Part shown: in pieces, positions 1-10,689 of the stretch
How positions within the stretch are numbered: position 1 is the first letter of the stretch
Layout of the letters: every line of letters begins with the position of its first letter
Assembly (NCBI GenBank): GCA_902558835.1
Contig: CACEFK010000001.1
Location: forward strand, 62,001-126,000
DNA: 64,000 bases
Direction: 5' to 3'
DNA from: an uncultured Pelagibacteraceae bacterium
GTDB taxonomy: Bacteria; Pseudomonadota; Alphaproteobacteria; Pelagibacterales; Pelagibacteraceae
Notes under the pieces: model-generated
Databases searched by the model: none
Told to the model about the DNA's origin: nothing
Seen by the model: only the letters and a program-made list of their open reading frames with translations
Program-made: the position numbers and the translations under genes

Positions 1-401
1 AAGTTTCCACAATTATCTGGAGCCTTTACATAATATGCTGCACTTAAATAATTATTTGGATGAGTATGTTCTATATTGAAATTACCTTTTTTATTTATAA
101 TTGCCCACATTGATGTACATTTAACTTTTGTTTTATCATACTCCCATCCTAACTTACTAAAGACATCTTCAATATAGCTATTGATATGAGAATAGAATTT
201 ATTTGGAATATTTTCCTTTTCATTAAAATCAAAAGCTCTTGAATGCCATCCATTTATGTTTGATTTATTAACACCAATATTGTCTTTTTTATTTAATTCA
301 TAAATATATTTTGTTAATTCTACATTGATTTTTTTGTAATTATCAATTTGATATTTAAACACAGGTTGGGGAAAAAGTTTAAGGATATTATTATTTGACA
401 T
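1..401 (-). CDS. Putative 2OG-Fe(II) oxygenase (TIGR02466-like), C-terminus outside window
   Basis: Reverse-strand reading from ATG at 401: MSNNNILKLFPQPVFKYQIDNYKK...NIEHTHPNNYLSAAYYVKAPDNCGN; HTHPNN.LSAAYYV motif typical of this family; open to window edge. Confidence 0.7.
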   Translation of the reverse strand, partial: MSNNNILKLFPQPVFKYQIDNYKKINVELTKYIYELNKKDNIGVNKSNINGWHSRAFDFNEKENIPNKFYSHINSYIEDVFSKLGWEYDKTKVKCTSMWAIINKKGNFNIEHTHPNNYLSAAYYVKAPDNCGN

Positions 402-407
402 AAATAT

Positions 408-1349
408 TTATTTACTTTTATCTAATCTAGCTCCGATTTGCTGAATTACTTTTGAAGACATATCAGTTCCATGAGCTAAACATTTCTTGAATGATAGGTT
501 ATTTACTACTCCATGTAAATATCCTGCTGCAAATAAGTCTCCAGCCCCAGTTAAGTCAACAACGTTCAAGTTTTCTTGTGCACTAAATTCAACAACATCT
601 TGATTATTTATTGCAACTGAACCTTTCGCCCCTCTCGTAATTACAATATTTTTATTTAAATTTTTTGCAAAAGAAATAGCTTCATCTATAGATTTACCAT
701 CAATCAAAGCTAAGATTTCCTGTTCGTTAGCAAAAATAATATCTAGTTTATTTTTAACTAGGTCTAAGAAATGTTTTTTATGTCTTTCTACACAAAATAG
801 GTCTGATAAGGTCATAGCAATTTTATTTGAGTATTTAATAGCTTTATCAAAAGCTTTTTTTGGATCTCCTTCGTCCCATAGATAACCTTCTAAAAAAGTG
901 ATTTCAGATTGTTTAACTGCATTGCTATCAATATCTTTATAATTTATTTTTCCAGCTGTTCCTAGAAATGTACACATTGTTCTCTCTGAGTCTGGCGTTA
1001 TTAATATTAAACATGTCCCTGTCGGTAATTCCTCTTTTTTTTTAGAGTAAAAGTAGTCCACATTTTCTTTTTTTAAACCTTCCACGTATTTACTACCAAA
1101 TTCATCATCAGAAACTTTACCTATAAAACCAACTTTATCGCCAAGTTGAGATAATCCAACTATAGAGTTTGCTACGGATCCACCCGATACAGTTTTTTCA
1201 ATTTTAAGATTTATTAATAAATTTTTGAACTCATTTTCATCAAAGAATAATTTCATTGTACTCTTTGTAAGATTATTTTCAGTAATAAAATTTTCATCTA
1301 CTTTACAAATGACATCTACAATTGCGTTTCCTATTCCTAAAATTTTCAT
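408..1349 (-). CDS. PfkB-family carbohydrate/adenosine kinase
   Basis: ORF; GGSVANSI near N-terminus and DLTGAGDLFAAGYLHG PfkB signature. Confidence 0.9.
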   Translation of the reverse strand: MKILGIGNAIVDVICKVDENFITENNLTKSTMKLFFDENEFKNLLINLKIEKTVSGGSVANSIVGLSQLGDKVGFIGKVSDDEFGSKYVEGLKKENVDYFYSKKKEELPTGTCLILITPDSERTMCTFLGTAGKINYKDIDSNAVKQSEITFLEGYLWDEGDPKKAFDKAIKYSNKIAMTLSDLFCVERHKKHFLDLVKNKLDIIFANEQEILALIDGKSIDEAISFAKNLNKNIVITRGAKGSVAINNQDVVEFSAQENLNVVDLTGAGDLFAAGYLHGVVNNLSFKKCLAHGTDMSSKVIQQIGARLDKSK

Positions 1350-1350
1350 A

Positions 1351-2004
1351 TTAAGCTTTTTTGGTAATAACAGGTTTTTTTCTGTTTGGGTAGCAAGTAG
1401 TACATATTTTACAAGTTAAACCATAGCAATCTCTTGCTTTACAATATTCTCTCCCATAAAAAATTATTTGTAAATGAAGTTTAGACCAAGTTTTTTTTGG
1501 AAATATTCTTTTTAAATCTTTTTCAGTTTGAATTACATTTTTTCCATTTGTTAAACCCCATCTTTGTGCAAGTCTATGAATGTGTGTATCTACGGCAAAA
1601 GCAGGATATCCAAAACCCTGAGACATCACCACGCTAGCTGTTTTATGACCTACACCAGGTAGTTTTTCCAGTTCTTCAAAAGTCTTAGGTACTTTACCGT
1701 TGTGCTTTTCTAAAACTTGTTTTGACATTAAGTAAATACTTTTAGCTTTAATTCTAAAAATACCAATTTTCTTTATTAATTTTTCAATTTTTTTTCTTCC
1801 TAAATTTATAAAGTGTTCTGGTTTATAGTATTTAGGATAGATATTCTTTGTTACATTGTTAACATTTACATCAGTACATTGAGCAGAAAGCAGTACAGAA
1901 ATTAATAACGTAAAAGTATTTTTGCTTTTTAATGGAACAGGTGCTTTCGGGTAAATCTTATTTAGAGTCTTAATTATAATTTTTGCTTTTTGACTTTCAT
2001 TCAT
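1351..2004 (-). CDS. nth: Endonuclease III
   Basis: HhH motif LEKLPGVGHKTASVV, C-terminal Cys cluster CKARDCYGLTCKICTTC (4Fe-4S). Confidence 0.95.
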   Translation of the reverse strand: MNESQKAKIIIKTLNKIYPKAPVPLKSKNTFTLLISVLLSAQCTDVNVNNVTKNIYPKYYKPEHFINLGRKKIEKLIKKIGIFRIKAKSIYLMSKQVLEKHNGKVPKTFEELEKLPGVGHKTASVVMSQGFGYPAFAVDTHIHRLAQRWGLTNGKNVIQTEKDLKRIFPKKTWSKLHLQIIFYGREYCKARDCYGLTCKICTTCYPNRKKPVITKKA

Positions 2005-2780
2005 TATGAAAAGTTAAGCAAGTCTCTCATGGAATATAATCCTGGTTTTTTTTTCATTAACCATTTAGAAGCAGTCAAAGCTCCGTCTGAATAAAGCGCT
2101 CTATCAAAAGCTTCATGGTTTAATGTAATTATTTCTTTTCCACTCGAGAATTTTACTTCATGTTCACCAATAATTTCACCTTTTCTAATTGAGTTAAAAT
2201 TAATTTTTTTTCCATAAGGAAAAGATTTTCTATTCAAGAATTTTTTACCAATTAAATTATATAAATTTTTATTTTTTCCATCGGCAATTCCTTTACCAAG
2301 CATTAACGCAGTACCAGATGGATAGTCTTTTTTATGTTTGTGGTGTACTTCAAATATTTTACTTAAGTATTCATCGTTCAGTGATTTTGATGTAATCTCA
2401 GTTAAATACATTAATAAATTTACACCTAAGCTCATATTACCAGCTTTTAAAATTGGTATCTTTTTTGAGTATTTTTTTATTTGATTTTCTTGGCTTCTAG
2501 TAAAACCTGTAGTGCCAATAACTACTTTCTTTTTTAGTTTTGAAGCTATTTTTAGTATTTCAAGTGTACAATTTGGTACTGTGAAATCAATAATCACATC
2601 TGTTTTTTTAAAAGCTTTATAAGAGTTCAACTGAGGTTTAACACCATTAAACTTTTTATTCACTAATCTATTTTCCGTAAGTGCCACTAATTTAAAATTT
2701 TTATTTTTCTTTGAGGATTTGATAAGTTGTTGCCCCATTCTTCCAATACATCCAGAAATTCCTAAATTAATTTTTTTCAT
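2004..2780 (-). CDS. dapB: 4-hydroxy-tetrahydrodipicolinate reductase
   Basis: GxxGRMGQ N-terminus, EVHHKHKKDYPSGTAL motif. Confidence 0.95.
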   Translation of the reverse strand: MKKINLGISGCIGRMGQQLIKSSKKNKNFKLVALTENRLVNKKFNGVKPQLNSYKAFKKTDVIIDFTVPNCTLEILKIASKLKKKVVIGTTGFTRSQENQIKKYSKKIPILKAGNMSLGVNLLMYLTEITSKSLNDEYLSKIFEVHHKHKKDYPSGTALMLGKGIADGKNKNLYNLIGKKFLNRKSFPYGKKINFNSIRKGEIIGEHEVKFSSGKEIITLNHEAFDRALYSDGALTASKWLMKKKPGLYSMRDLLNFS

Positions 2781-2782
2781 AG

Positions 2783-3628
2783 CTATAGATATCCTAATTC
2801 TATCATTTCGTGTTTAAATTTTAAATTTATTTCGTCAACGATTTTACTCTCAAGCTTAGATTTCCAATTATTTTCAGGACCTTGATAGAAAAAATTAATT
2901 TTTTTATTTAAAGACTCTGTATAGGCATTTTCATTAAATGACCCTTCTTCTTCCATTTTTTTTAGATTATGAAAGTTAGTTGTATTTATAATATTTTGTA
3001 ATTTTCTATCATTAACATCAAAATCAATATATTTTTTTAAAAATACAACTATTTTTTCTAATTCATTATCAATATTTTTCAGTAAATTTTCATATTTTAT
3101 TAATAAAAAATTTTCGTTATTTTGTTTCCAAAATTTATAGTTTTCTGACCAATTCCCTATTAGTGTAACCACCTGACCAGTTTTTAAATTATGAATGCTT
3201 TTACTTGAACCTTGTGTTTTAGGGGTTATTAAAAATTCCTTAGCATCTTCAACTGACTTATCATAATGATTAGAAATAGAATTTACAAGACTTCTAGGAT
3301 CTCTAACTATATAAATTGTAGCAAGAGTGTTTAATTTATTAGTGAAATTAAAACCATCAATTTTACAATTAATTTGATGTGTTTTAAAAAATTTTATTTT
3401 ATTATCTAAATTAATTTTATTTTGAGCTGCTATCCATAATTTTTTAATTTCATGAATATTAGTAAAATCATTTGTGAATTCTTTAAAATATTTTTGTGAT
3501 GGAAATTGTGGGATTTTATTTAATAATTCAAAGCCAAATAAACCATCCTCAGTATAAACAAGCGATGAAATTATTGATCTTAACCATGTGTTACCACTTT
3601 TAGGATAAGATGCTAACCATATAATCAT
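2783..3628 (-). CDS. Sulfotransferase domain protein
   Basis: PAPS-binding YPKSGNTWLRS N-terminus and YIVRDPRSLVNSISNHY motif. Confidence 0.85.
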   Translation of the reverse strand: MIIWLASYPKSGNTWLRSIISSLVYTEDGLFGFELLNKIPQFPSQKYFKEFTNDFTNIHEIKKLWIAAQNKINLDNKIKFFKTHQINCKIDGFNFTNKLNTLATIYIVRDPRSLVNSISNHYDKSVEDAKEFLITPKTQGSSKSIHNLKTGQVVTLIGNWSENYKFWKQNNENFLLIKYENLLKNIDNELEKIVVFLKKYIDFDVNDRKLQNIINTTNFHNLKKMEEEGSFNENAYTESLNKKINFFYQGPENNWKSKLESKIVDEINLKFKHEMIELGYL

Positions 3629-3630
3629 TT

Positions 3631-4758
3631 TTAGTTTTTCCAGAAATCTTTAGCTTTTTGAAAAAATTTCTTAATACTTGGATTTGACTTATCGTTTTCA
3701 ATTTCTCTAAATTGTTCAAGTAATTCTTTTTGTTTTTTATTTAAGTAAACTGGTACTTCAGTTTTTACTTGAACATATAAATCACCAAAATCTCCTCTTC
3801 TCATAAACGGCATTCCTTTGCCCTTTAATCTGAATTGTTTTCCATTTTGAGTGCCATCTGGAATTTTTATTTTTGCTTTTCCACCATCTATTGTTGGTAT
3901 TTCGATGGTTGTTCCTAAAGCAGCATCAGCCAAGGAAAGAGGGAATTCAAAAAATAAGTTTTCATCTGACCTTTTAAATAAATCATGAGAATTAACGTTA
4001 ATAAATAAATACAGATCTCCCGTTGAACCTCCTCTAGTTCCTGCTTCACCTTTCCCTGCTAATCTAATTCTTGTTCCATCATCAACACCTTTTGGAATTG
4101 TTACAGAAATCTTTTTTGACGCTTGTTTTTTACCATTTCCATTACAATCATTGCACGGGTTAGTAATTTCTTCCCCATTTCCATTACATTGAGGACATGT
4201 CTGTTGAACAGTAAAGAAACCTTGGTTAGATCTTATTCTACCATTTCCTCCACAATATGAACATCTGTCAGGTGAATATCCAGGTTTAGAACCATTTCCC
4301 TTACATGTTCCGCATTGTTCTGTTGTTGAAAATTTTATATCTTGCTTCTTTCCACTGTAAGCTTCTTCAAGAGAAATTGATAAATCATATCTCAAGTCAG
4401 AGCCTCTGTTATTTGATCGTCTATTTCTTGATCTTCCACCACCACCAAAATCTCCAAAGAAATCTTCAAAAATATCTGAAAAATCTGCTCCACTAAAGCC
4501 ACCAAAACCTCCACCAGGTCTACCACCACCATTTTCAAACGCGGCATGACCAAAATTATCGTAATTTTGTTTTTTTTCTTTATCTGAAAGTATGCCGTAA
4601 GCTTCGCTAGCTTCTTTAAATTTTTCTTCAGCTTTAGCGTCCCCAGGGTTTTTATCTGGATGATATTTAACAGCTAGTTTTCTATAGGCAGATTTTAATT
4701 CTTCAGGACTCGCGCTTTTGTTAACGCCTAGGACATCGTAATAGTCTCTTTTAGCCAT
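3631..4758 (-). CDS. dnaJ: Chaperone DnaJ
   Basis: J domain with HPD, G/F region, four CxxCxGxG zinc motifs; start taken at second Met (MAKRDYYD). Confidence 0.97.
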   Translation of the reverse strand: MAKRDYYDVLGVNKSASPEELKSAYRKLAVKYHPDKNPGDAKAEEKFKEASEAYGILSDKEKKQNYDNFGHAAFENGGGRPGGGFGGFSGADFSDIFEDFFGDFGGGGRSRNRRSNNRGSDLRYDLSISLEEAYSGKKQDIKFSTTEQCGTCKGNGSKPGYSPDRCSYCGGNGRIRSNQGFFTVQQTCPQCNGNGEEITNPCNDCNGNGKKQASKKISVTIPKGVDDGTRIRLAGKGEAGTRGGSTGDLYLFINVNSHDLFKRSDENLFFEFPLSLADAALGTTIEIPTIDGGKAKIKIPDGTQNGKQFRLKGKGMPFMRRGDFGDLYVQVKTEVPVYLNKKQKELLEQFREIENDKSNPSIKKFFQKAKDFWKN

Positions 4759-4787
4759 CAAATTACCCCAGACAATTAAATGTCAAT

Positions 4788-6713
4788 TTAAGCGCTTTTT
4801 TCTTTATTCTCGTCTTTTACTTCTTCGAAATCAGCATCAACAACATTTTCGTCTTTTTTACCTGCATCATCTCCACCATCATCTTTTCCAGACTCTGGTT
4901 TTGCACTTTGTTGTGATTTATAGATTGCTTCTCCAAGTTTCATTGAAGCTTGGACTAAAGCCTCAGTTTTCTTTTTAATATCCTCAATATCTTCACCTTT
5001 TAAAGCTTCTTTTACAGCAGTTGACGCATCCTCAATTGCTTTTTTCTCTGCATCAGAAATCTTTGATCCATGCTCTTTTAAATTTTTATCAGTAGAGTGA
5101 ATTAGAGTATCTGCTTGGTTTCTAACATCTACTGACTCTCTTTTCTTTTTATCAGCTTCTTTATTAGCCTCTGCGTCTTTAACCATTTTTTCAATCTCAT
5201 CATCGCTTAGTCCACCAGAAGCTTGTATTTGAATTTTTTGTTCTTTACCAGTTCCCTTATCCTTAGCTGAAACATTTACGATACCATTAGCATCAATATC
5301 AAATGTGACTTCAATTTGAGGCACTCCTCTTGGTGCTGGCGCAATACCTACTAATTCAAAATTACCTAAAACTTTATTGTCAGCTGCCATTTCTCTCTCA
5401 CCCTGTAAGACTCTAATAGATACAGCTGGCTGATTATCTTCAGCAGTTGAAAACACCTGACTTTTTTTAGTTGGTATTGTTGTGTTTTTATCAATAAGTT
5501 TTGTTGAAACTCCCCCAAGCGTTTCTATACCAAGTGATAGTGGTGTTACATCTAACAGAAGTACGTCTTTGACATCACCCTGTAAAACACCTGCCTGAAT
5601 AGCAGCACCCATTGCAACCACTTCATCAGGGTTTACACTTTTATTAGGGTCTTTTCCAAAAAAGTTTTTTACTTCTTCAATTACTTTTGGCATTCTAGTC
5701 ATACCACCAACCATTACTACTTCATCAATTTCACTTGCAGAAATTCCAGCATCTTTTAGAGCTGTCTTACATGGAGGTATCGTTCTTGCGATTAAATCTT
5801 CAACCAAAGCTTCAAGTTTTGCTCTAGTCATTTTTAAATTAATGTGTTTTGGACCTGTTTTATCTGCTGTAATGAATGGCAGATTTATATCTGTTTGCTC
5901 AGCAGAAGATAATTCTATTTTTGCTTTTTCAGCGGCCTCTTTTAATCTTTGTAAAGCAAGTTTATCTGACTTAAGATCAATTCCATTATCTTTCTTAAAT
6001 TCAGAAATTAGGTAATTAACAACAGCATTATCAAAATCTTCACCACCTAAAAAAGTATCTCCATTAGTCGATTTAACTTCAAATACACCATCGCCTAATT
6101 CTAAGATAGAAACGTCAAATGTTCCTCCACCTAAATCATATACAGCGATTTTTTTATTTTGTTTTTTATCTAAACCATAAGCTAGAGATGCAGCAGTTGG
6201 TTCATTGATAATTCTTAAAACTTCTAATCCAGCAATTTTTCCTGCGTCTTTCGTTGCTTGTCTTTGTGCATCATTAAAGTATGCGGGTACAGTAATTACA
6301 GCTTTAGTTACAGCTTGACCTAAATATTTTTCTGCGGTTTCTTTCATTTTTTGTAAAATGAATGCAGATATTTGAGAGGGTGAATATTTCTCACCTTTAG
6401 CTTCAATCCAAGCATCACCTTTTTCTGAATTAACTATTTTAAAAGGTGCAGCCTCTACATCTTTTTTTACTGTTGGGTCATCAAAATTTCTTCCAATCAA
6501 TCTTTTAACTGCAAAGATAGTATTTTCTGGATTTGTAACAGCTTGTCTTTTTGCTGGTTGTCCAATTAATTTTTCGTTTTCATCTGTAAATGCTACAACT
6601 GATGGAGTAGTTCTTGCCCCCTCAGCATTTTCTAAAACCTTAGCTTGTGTCCCTTCCATTATGGCGACACATGAATTTGTTGTTCCTAAGTCTATTCCAA
6701 TAATTTTACTCAT
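4788..6713 (-). CDS. dnaK: Chaperone DnaK (Hsp70)
   Basis: [13 protein letters not shown], full-length Hsp70. Confidence 0.99.
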   Translation of the reverse strand: MSKIIGIDLGTTNSCVAIMEGTQAKVLENAEGARTTPSVVAFTDENEKLIGQPAKRQAVTNPENTIFAVKRLIGRNFDDPTVKKDVEAAPFKIVNSEKGDAWIEAKGEKYSPSQISAFILQKMKETAEKYLGQAVTKAVITVPAYFNDAQRQATKDAGKIAGLEVLRIINEPTAASLAYGLDKKQNKKIAVYDLGGGTFDVSILELGDGVFEVKSTNGDTFLGGEDFDNAVVNYLISEFKKDNGIDLKSDKLALQRLKEAAEKAKIELSSAEQTDINLPFITADKTGPKHINLKMTRAKLEALVEDLIARTIPPCKTALKDAGISASEIDEVVMVGGMTRMPKVIEEVKNFFGKDPNKSVNPDEVVAMGAAIQAGVLQGDVKDVLLLDVTPLSLGIETLGGVSTKLIDKNTTIPTKKSQVFSTAEDNQPAVSIRVLQGEREMAADNKVLGNFELVGIAPAPRGVPQIEVTFDIDANGIVNVSAKDKGTGKEQKIQIQASGGLSDDEIEKMVKDAEANKEADKKKRESVDVRNQADTLIHSTDKNLKEHGSKISDAEKKAIEDASTAVKEALKGEDIEDIKKKTEALVQASMKLGEAIYKSQQSAKPESGKDDGGDDAGKKDENVVDADFEEVKDENKEKSA

Positions 6714-6736
6714 AATGTTAATATCTCTCTTTCGTC

Positions 6737-6764
6737 ATATAGGGTTTAATTGTGAAACTACAAG
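6737..6764 (-). promoter_or_regulatory. Candidate RpoH (sigma-32) promoter for dnaK-dnaJ
   Basis: Reverse strand CTTG-N17-CCTATAT, about 24 nt upstream of the dnaK ATG; resembles alphaproteobacterial RpoH promoters. Confidence 0.65.
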
Positions 6765-6776
6765 TTGATCTCATAA

Positions 6777-7430
6777 TTATTTATTTTCTGGTTTTTCCTG
6801 ATTTTCCTCAGTTTTTTCTTCTTTAATTGTAACCTTTTTTGACACTCCTACTAATGAGGGTCTAAGCAATCTGTCTTTTATAGTAAAGCCTTTTTGAATT
6901 TCTTGAATTATTGTTCCAGGTTCTTTCGTGTCGTCTTCAATTTCCATCATTGCTTGATGAAAGTTTGGGTCTAGTTTTTTGTTAAGACTATCAATTGGTT
7001 TAATGTTATTTTTTTCAAATATTGAGATTAAATCTTTTTTAATAATGTCTAAATGTTCTAATGTCTTCTTTAGTGCTTCAGTTTCTTTTAACTTGTCGTC
7101 GCTTTCAAGAACATGTTTTGACCGATCCAAGTTATCAATCAAATTTAATGCTTCTTTAGCAAAACTATAACCACCATATTCAAAAGCATCCTCTTTTTCT
7201 TTTTCAAATCTTCTTCTTTGATTTTCCATCTCAGCTAAAGTTCTTGCCACTTTATCTTCAAGTTCAGCAATTTTTTCTTCAGGAGTTGGTTCTTTAATTT
7301 CCTCTTTAGGTTCTTGGTCTGTTTCTTGTTTATTTTCTTCGACTAAGTTTTCCTCAGATTTTTTAGTTTCGTTTACAGTGTCCTGGTTTTGATCTACAGA
7401 AGTGCTTTTTTGGTTTTCCTCTTTTTCCAT
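6777..7430 (-). CDS. grpE: GrpE nucleotide exchange factor
   Basis: GrpE domain (FxxxxxxLLxxxDNLDRS...); likely start MEKEENQKS at 7430 rather than ORF-track start 7478. Confidence 0.92.
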   Translation of the reverse strand: MEKEENQKSTSVDQNQDTVNETKKSEENLVEENKQETDQEPKEEIKEPTPEEKIAELEDKVARTLAEMENQRRRFEKEKEDAFEYGGYSFAKEALNLIDNLDRSKHVLESDDKLKETEALKKTLEHLDIIKKDLISIFEKNNIKPIDSLNKKLDPNFHQAMMEIEDDTKEPGTIIQEIQKGFTIKDRLLRPSLVGVSKKVTIKEEKTEENQEKPENK

Positions 7431-7466
7431 AACCTCATATATGGTAAGGATTTTGATAATTTCTAG

Positions 7467-8069
7467 ATGTTTAAACAAAAAATTGATAAATTACTCATTG
7501 GCACTAATAACAAGGGTAAATTACGTGAAATCAAGAGTTTATTGCCAAAAAGCATTAAAATTTATTCTACGTCGTTGTTTAATCTTAGGAGCCCAGTTGA
7601 AAATGGTAAGTCATTTACAGAAAACTCATTAATTAAATCTAAATATTTTTCAAAGAAAACAGGATTAATGTGTTTGGCTGATGATTCAGGTTTAGAGATA
7701 GATTTTTTAAATAAAAATCCTGGAATTTATTCTGCAAGGTGGGGAGGGAAACATGGAAATTTTGATAGAGCTATAAAAAGAGTTTATAAAGAGCTAAATA
7801 AAAAAGATAAAAATTGGAAAAATAAAAAAATTAAAGCAAGATTTATTTGTGCTCTTTCTATTTCCTATTTAGATAAAAAAATTGCTTGTGTGACAGGAAA
7901 AGTAGAAGGATATCTTTCAGACAAACCAAGAGGTAAAAATGGATTTGGATATGATCCAATTTTTATACCTTTAAAAAAGAGAAAAACTTTTGGGGAAATG
8001 AGGCCGTCTCAAAAATATAAGATAGATCATAGATTTCAGGCTTTTAAAAAAATTAGAAAATTTCTATAA
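7467..8069 (+). CDS. rdgB: Non-canonical purine NTP pyrophosphatase (RdgB/HAM1)
   Basis: GTNNKGKLREI, DDSGLEID..PGIYSARW, GFGYDPIF. Confidence 0.93.
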   Translation: MFKQKIDKLLIGTNNKGKLREIKSLLPKSIKIYSTSLFNLRSPVENGKSFTENSLIKSKYFSKKTGLMCLADDSGLEIDFLNKNPGIYSARWGGKHGNFDRAIKRVYKELNKKDKNWKNKKIKARFICALSISYLDKKIACVTGKVEGYLSDKPRGKNGFGYDPIFIPLKKRKTFGEMRPSQKYKIDHRFQAFKKIRKFL

Positions 8070-9207
8070 GTTTTTGATTTTCAATTTTATAAAAATTTAA
8101 TCTGTGATTAATTTTATTATTTTTGATATCAAAAATTCCTATTTTTCCTTTGAATGAATTTTTTCTCTTAAAAATTTTATTCAAGTTTTCTTTATTTGAG
8201 TTTAGCGATAAATAATAAACTAAGCCAACAAGATCATAACTCAATAAAGACAAATGGGTAGGATCTTGGTTAAATGCGTTAAAGTATTTTATTTTGTAAC
8301 TATCAAAATTTTCTTTATTTATTGATGGATAATATAAAGGCTGGATATCAGTTTCGTTTAACAAGCTTTCATCGAACCATTGATTTAAAGTTATAAAATA
8401 TTTATTCTTAGGAAGTACGTCAGTGTATAAGAGTGATGTAGATACACTTTTTAGACTTTTGTCAAAATCTGCAATTACTACAGCATCAAAATTTAGACCA
8501 CCTAAAGTATATCTTTTTTCTAGTCTTTTTATTTTTTTTTCTTTATTTGGATCATTTGAATTTTTTATTCTATTTATTTCATCCTCTAAATTTTGCTTTC
8601 TTATTCTGTAGTTTGTAATTTCTTCTATTTGTTTTGTTAATTTTGTAGGTTCTGTATTATATTCATAATCTTTATAAATTTTAATTTTTGAGTTTTTCAT
8701 TCCACTTTTAACTTCAAATTCATAATCTTGGATTGGTGTTAAAAAAATAGTTCTTTGTATTTGATTAGTTTCTAAAAATTTTTTTATTGTTTTAAATTGT
8801 GATGTTGAATTTATACCAGCAGAGATTACATTTTTTGGAAGATCTAAAGTTTTATTTGTTAAAGACAAAAAAGTTAAGTCCTTCATTTCGTCTAAATAAG
8901 TTAAACTTTCATAGAATACCGGACCAATAACAACTTTTATTCCCATTTCACTTAATTCAAATGCTGATTTTAAAGTCTGGTTAGCTTTAGTTGCTGTGTC
9001 TTTAGGGAATATTTCGATTAAATCGTTATCAATGTCTTTAACAGCCAACCCGACTGCTTTAATGATTGACTCTCCTATCTCTTTATTATCTCCAGTCATA
9101 GGCACTAATAAACCTATTTTGATTTTTTCTTGAGCATTTACCGCTGAAAAAAATAGAAAGTGAAAACTTAAAAAAATAAAATAAATAATTTTAATTAATT
9201 TAATCAT
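8053..9207 (-). CDS. Penicillin-binding protein activator / periplasmic-binding (LpoA-like)
   Basis: Signal peptide, KIGLLVPMTGDNKEIGESIIKA periplasmic-binding fold; divergent from rsmI, as lpoA is in E. coli. Confidence 0.7.
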   Translation of the reverse strand: MIKLIKIIYFIFLSFHFLFFSAVNAQEKIKIGLLVPMTGDNKEIGESIIKAVGLAVKDIDNDLIEIFPKDTATKANQTLKSAFELSEMGIKVVIGPVFYESLTYLDEMKDLTFLSLTNKTLDLPKNVISAGINSTSQFKTIKKFLETNQIQRTIFLTPIQDYEFEVKSGMKNSKIKIYKDYEYNTEPTKLTKQIEEITNYRIRKQNLEDEINRIKNSNDPNKEKKIKRLEKRYTLGGLNFDAVVIADFDKSLKSVSTSLLYTDVLPKNKYFITLNQWFDESLLNETDIQPLYYPSINKENFDSYKIKYFNAFNQDPTHLSLLSYDLVGLVYYLSLNSNKENLNKIFKRKNSFKGKIGIFDIKNNKINHRLNFYKIENQKLIEIF

Positions 9208-9241
9208 TTTGGTGCTAGTATAATATTTTTTAAGCTAAATT

Positions 9242-10099
9242 ATGATCATAAAACCACAATTTAAATTAAAAGAATACGAAAATGGTCTTTATTTGGTATC
9301 AACTCCTTTAGGAAATTTAAAAGATATAACTTTAAGAGCAATTGAAGTTTTGCAGCAGTCTCATTATATTTTATGTGAAGATACTCGTGTTTCAAAAAAT
9401 CTTTTAGATAAATATCAAATAAAATCAAAATTAATTTCAAATCATAAATTTAATGAGAAAAAAAATGTAGTAAAAATTATTGAGTATCTAAAATCTGGAA
9501 AAATAATTTCTTTGATATCAGATGCTGGTACTCCTGGTATTTCTGATCCTGGTTCAATATTAGTTAATGAGTGCATTAATAATGAGATAAGAATTTTTCC
9601 TATCCCTGGACCTTCAGCTGTTGCTGCGGCTGTTTCAATTAGTGGTTTTTCAGATAAATTTTTGTTTTGCGGTTTTTTTCCAGACAAAAAACAGCAATTA
9701 TCTAATGAATTAAAAAAATTCTCAGAATTTGAAAATTCCTTAGTTTTTTTTATTTCTCCAAAAAAAATTAATAAAATCATACCTGAAATAAAAAAGAATT
9801 TTGCAGGAAGAAAGATAGTCTTTTGCAGAGAAATATCAAAAATTTATGAAGAATTTATTAGAAAAAATATAGATGAAATGGAATTATTTGAAATAGAACC
9901 AAAAGGTGAGCTTACAGTTGTTATTTCTGAAAAAAAAATAAACAAAAATATATCTGAAAAATTAACTGAATCAGATATTAATATAATTAAAAAAATGATT
10001 AATAAATTATCTACTAAAGAAATTACTGAAATTTTAAGTCAGAGTACTAACGTGCCTAAAAAAGAAATATATAATTATTGTTTAAAATTAAAAAAATGA
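9242..10099 (+). CDS. rsmI: 16S rRNA 2'-O-ribose C1402 methyltransferase
   Basis: LYLVSTPLGNLKDITLRA, EDTRVSKNLL, SDAGTPGISDPG. Confidence 0.95.
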   Translation: MIIKPQFKLKEYENGLYLVSTPLGNLKDITLRAIEVLQQSHYILCEDTRVSKNLLDKYQIKSKLISNHKFNEKKNVVKIIEYLKSGKIISLISDAGTPGISDPGSILVNECINNEIRIFPIPGPSAVAAAVSISGFSDKFLFCGFFPDKKQQLSNELKKFSEFENSLVFFISPKKINKIIPEIKKNFAGRKIVFCREISKIYEEFIRKNIDEMELFEIEPKGELTVVISEKKINKNISEKLTESDINIIKKMINKLSTKEITEILSQSTNVPKKEIYNYCLKLKK

Positions 10100-10689
10100 A
10101 AAATAAATTATTAATTTTAATATTTGTAAGTTTTATTTTAACCGGATGTGTTGGAGTTGGTTCCAAAGGTCTTTTCGGAACTGGTGTTTCAGTTGCTTTA
10201 GATCCAAGAACAGTTGGTACTCAAATAGATGATTCTATTATGCAAAAAAGTATAAGTGCGAAAATTTTGGCAAAAGATAAAAAATATTTGTTATCTGTCA
10301 AAACTAAAGTTTTAGATGGGAGAATTTTTGTTACTGGAAAAGTAGATAGTCCAGAAGAAAAATTAATGATTACTAAATTAGCATGGGAAACCAAAGGTGC
10401 CAGATCAGTAAGGAATGATATTAAAATCAAGGAAGAGTTTAATTTCAAGCAATCTGCAAAAGATATATTAATAACATCTCAGCTTAGAACAGCTATAATT
10501 GTAAATAAAAATATTAAGGCAACCAATTATCAAATAGATACTTATAAGAAGAAAATTTATATTTATGGAATTGCTTTAACCTCAGAGGAAAAAGATTTAG
10601 TTATAAGTGAAGCAAAAGAAATACTTGATGTAGAAGACGTGATTGCAAGTATAATACTTGTTGAAGACTTAAGAATTCAAAGAGAGTAA
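10096..10689 (+). CDS. BON-domain lipoprotein (DolP/YraP-like)
   Basis: Lipobox FILTGCVG, two BON-like repeats; start MKNKLLIL at 10096 overlapping the rsmI stop. Confidence 0.75.
   Translation: MKNKLLILIFVSFILTGCVGVGSKGLFGTGVSVALDPRTVGTQIDDSIMQKSISAKILAKDKKYLLSVKTKVLDGRIFVTGKVDSPEEKLMITKLAWETKGARSVRNDIKIKEEFNFKQSAKDILITSQLRTAIIVNKNIKATNYQIDTYKKKIYIYGIALTSEEKDLVISEAKEILDVEDVIASIILVEDLRIQRE

Noticed and set aside
7437-7466. Possible sigma-32 promoter for grpE (CTAGAAA-N15-CCATATAT on minus strand)
   Set aside because: -35 mismatches CTTG, spacing is off, and the predicted TSS would fall on the start codon.
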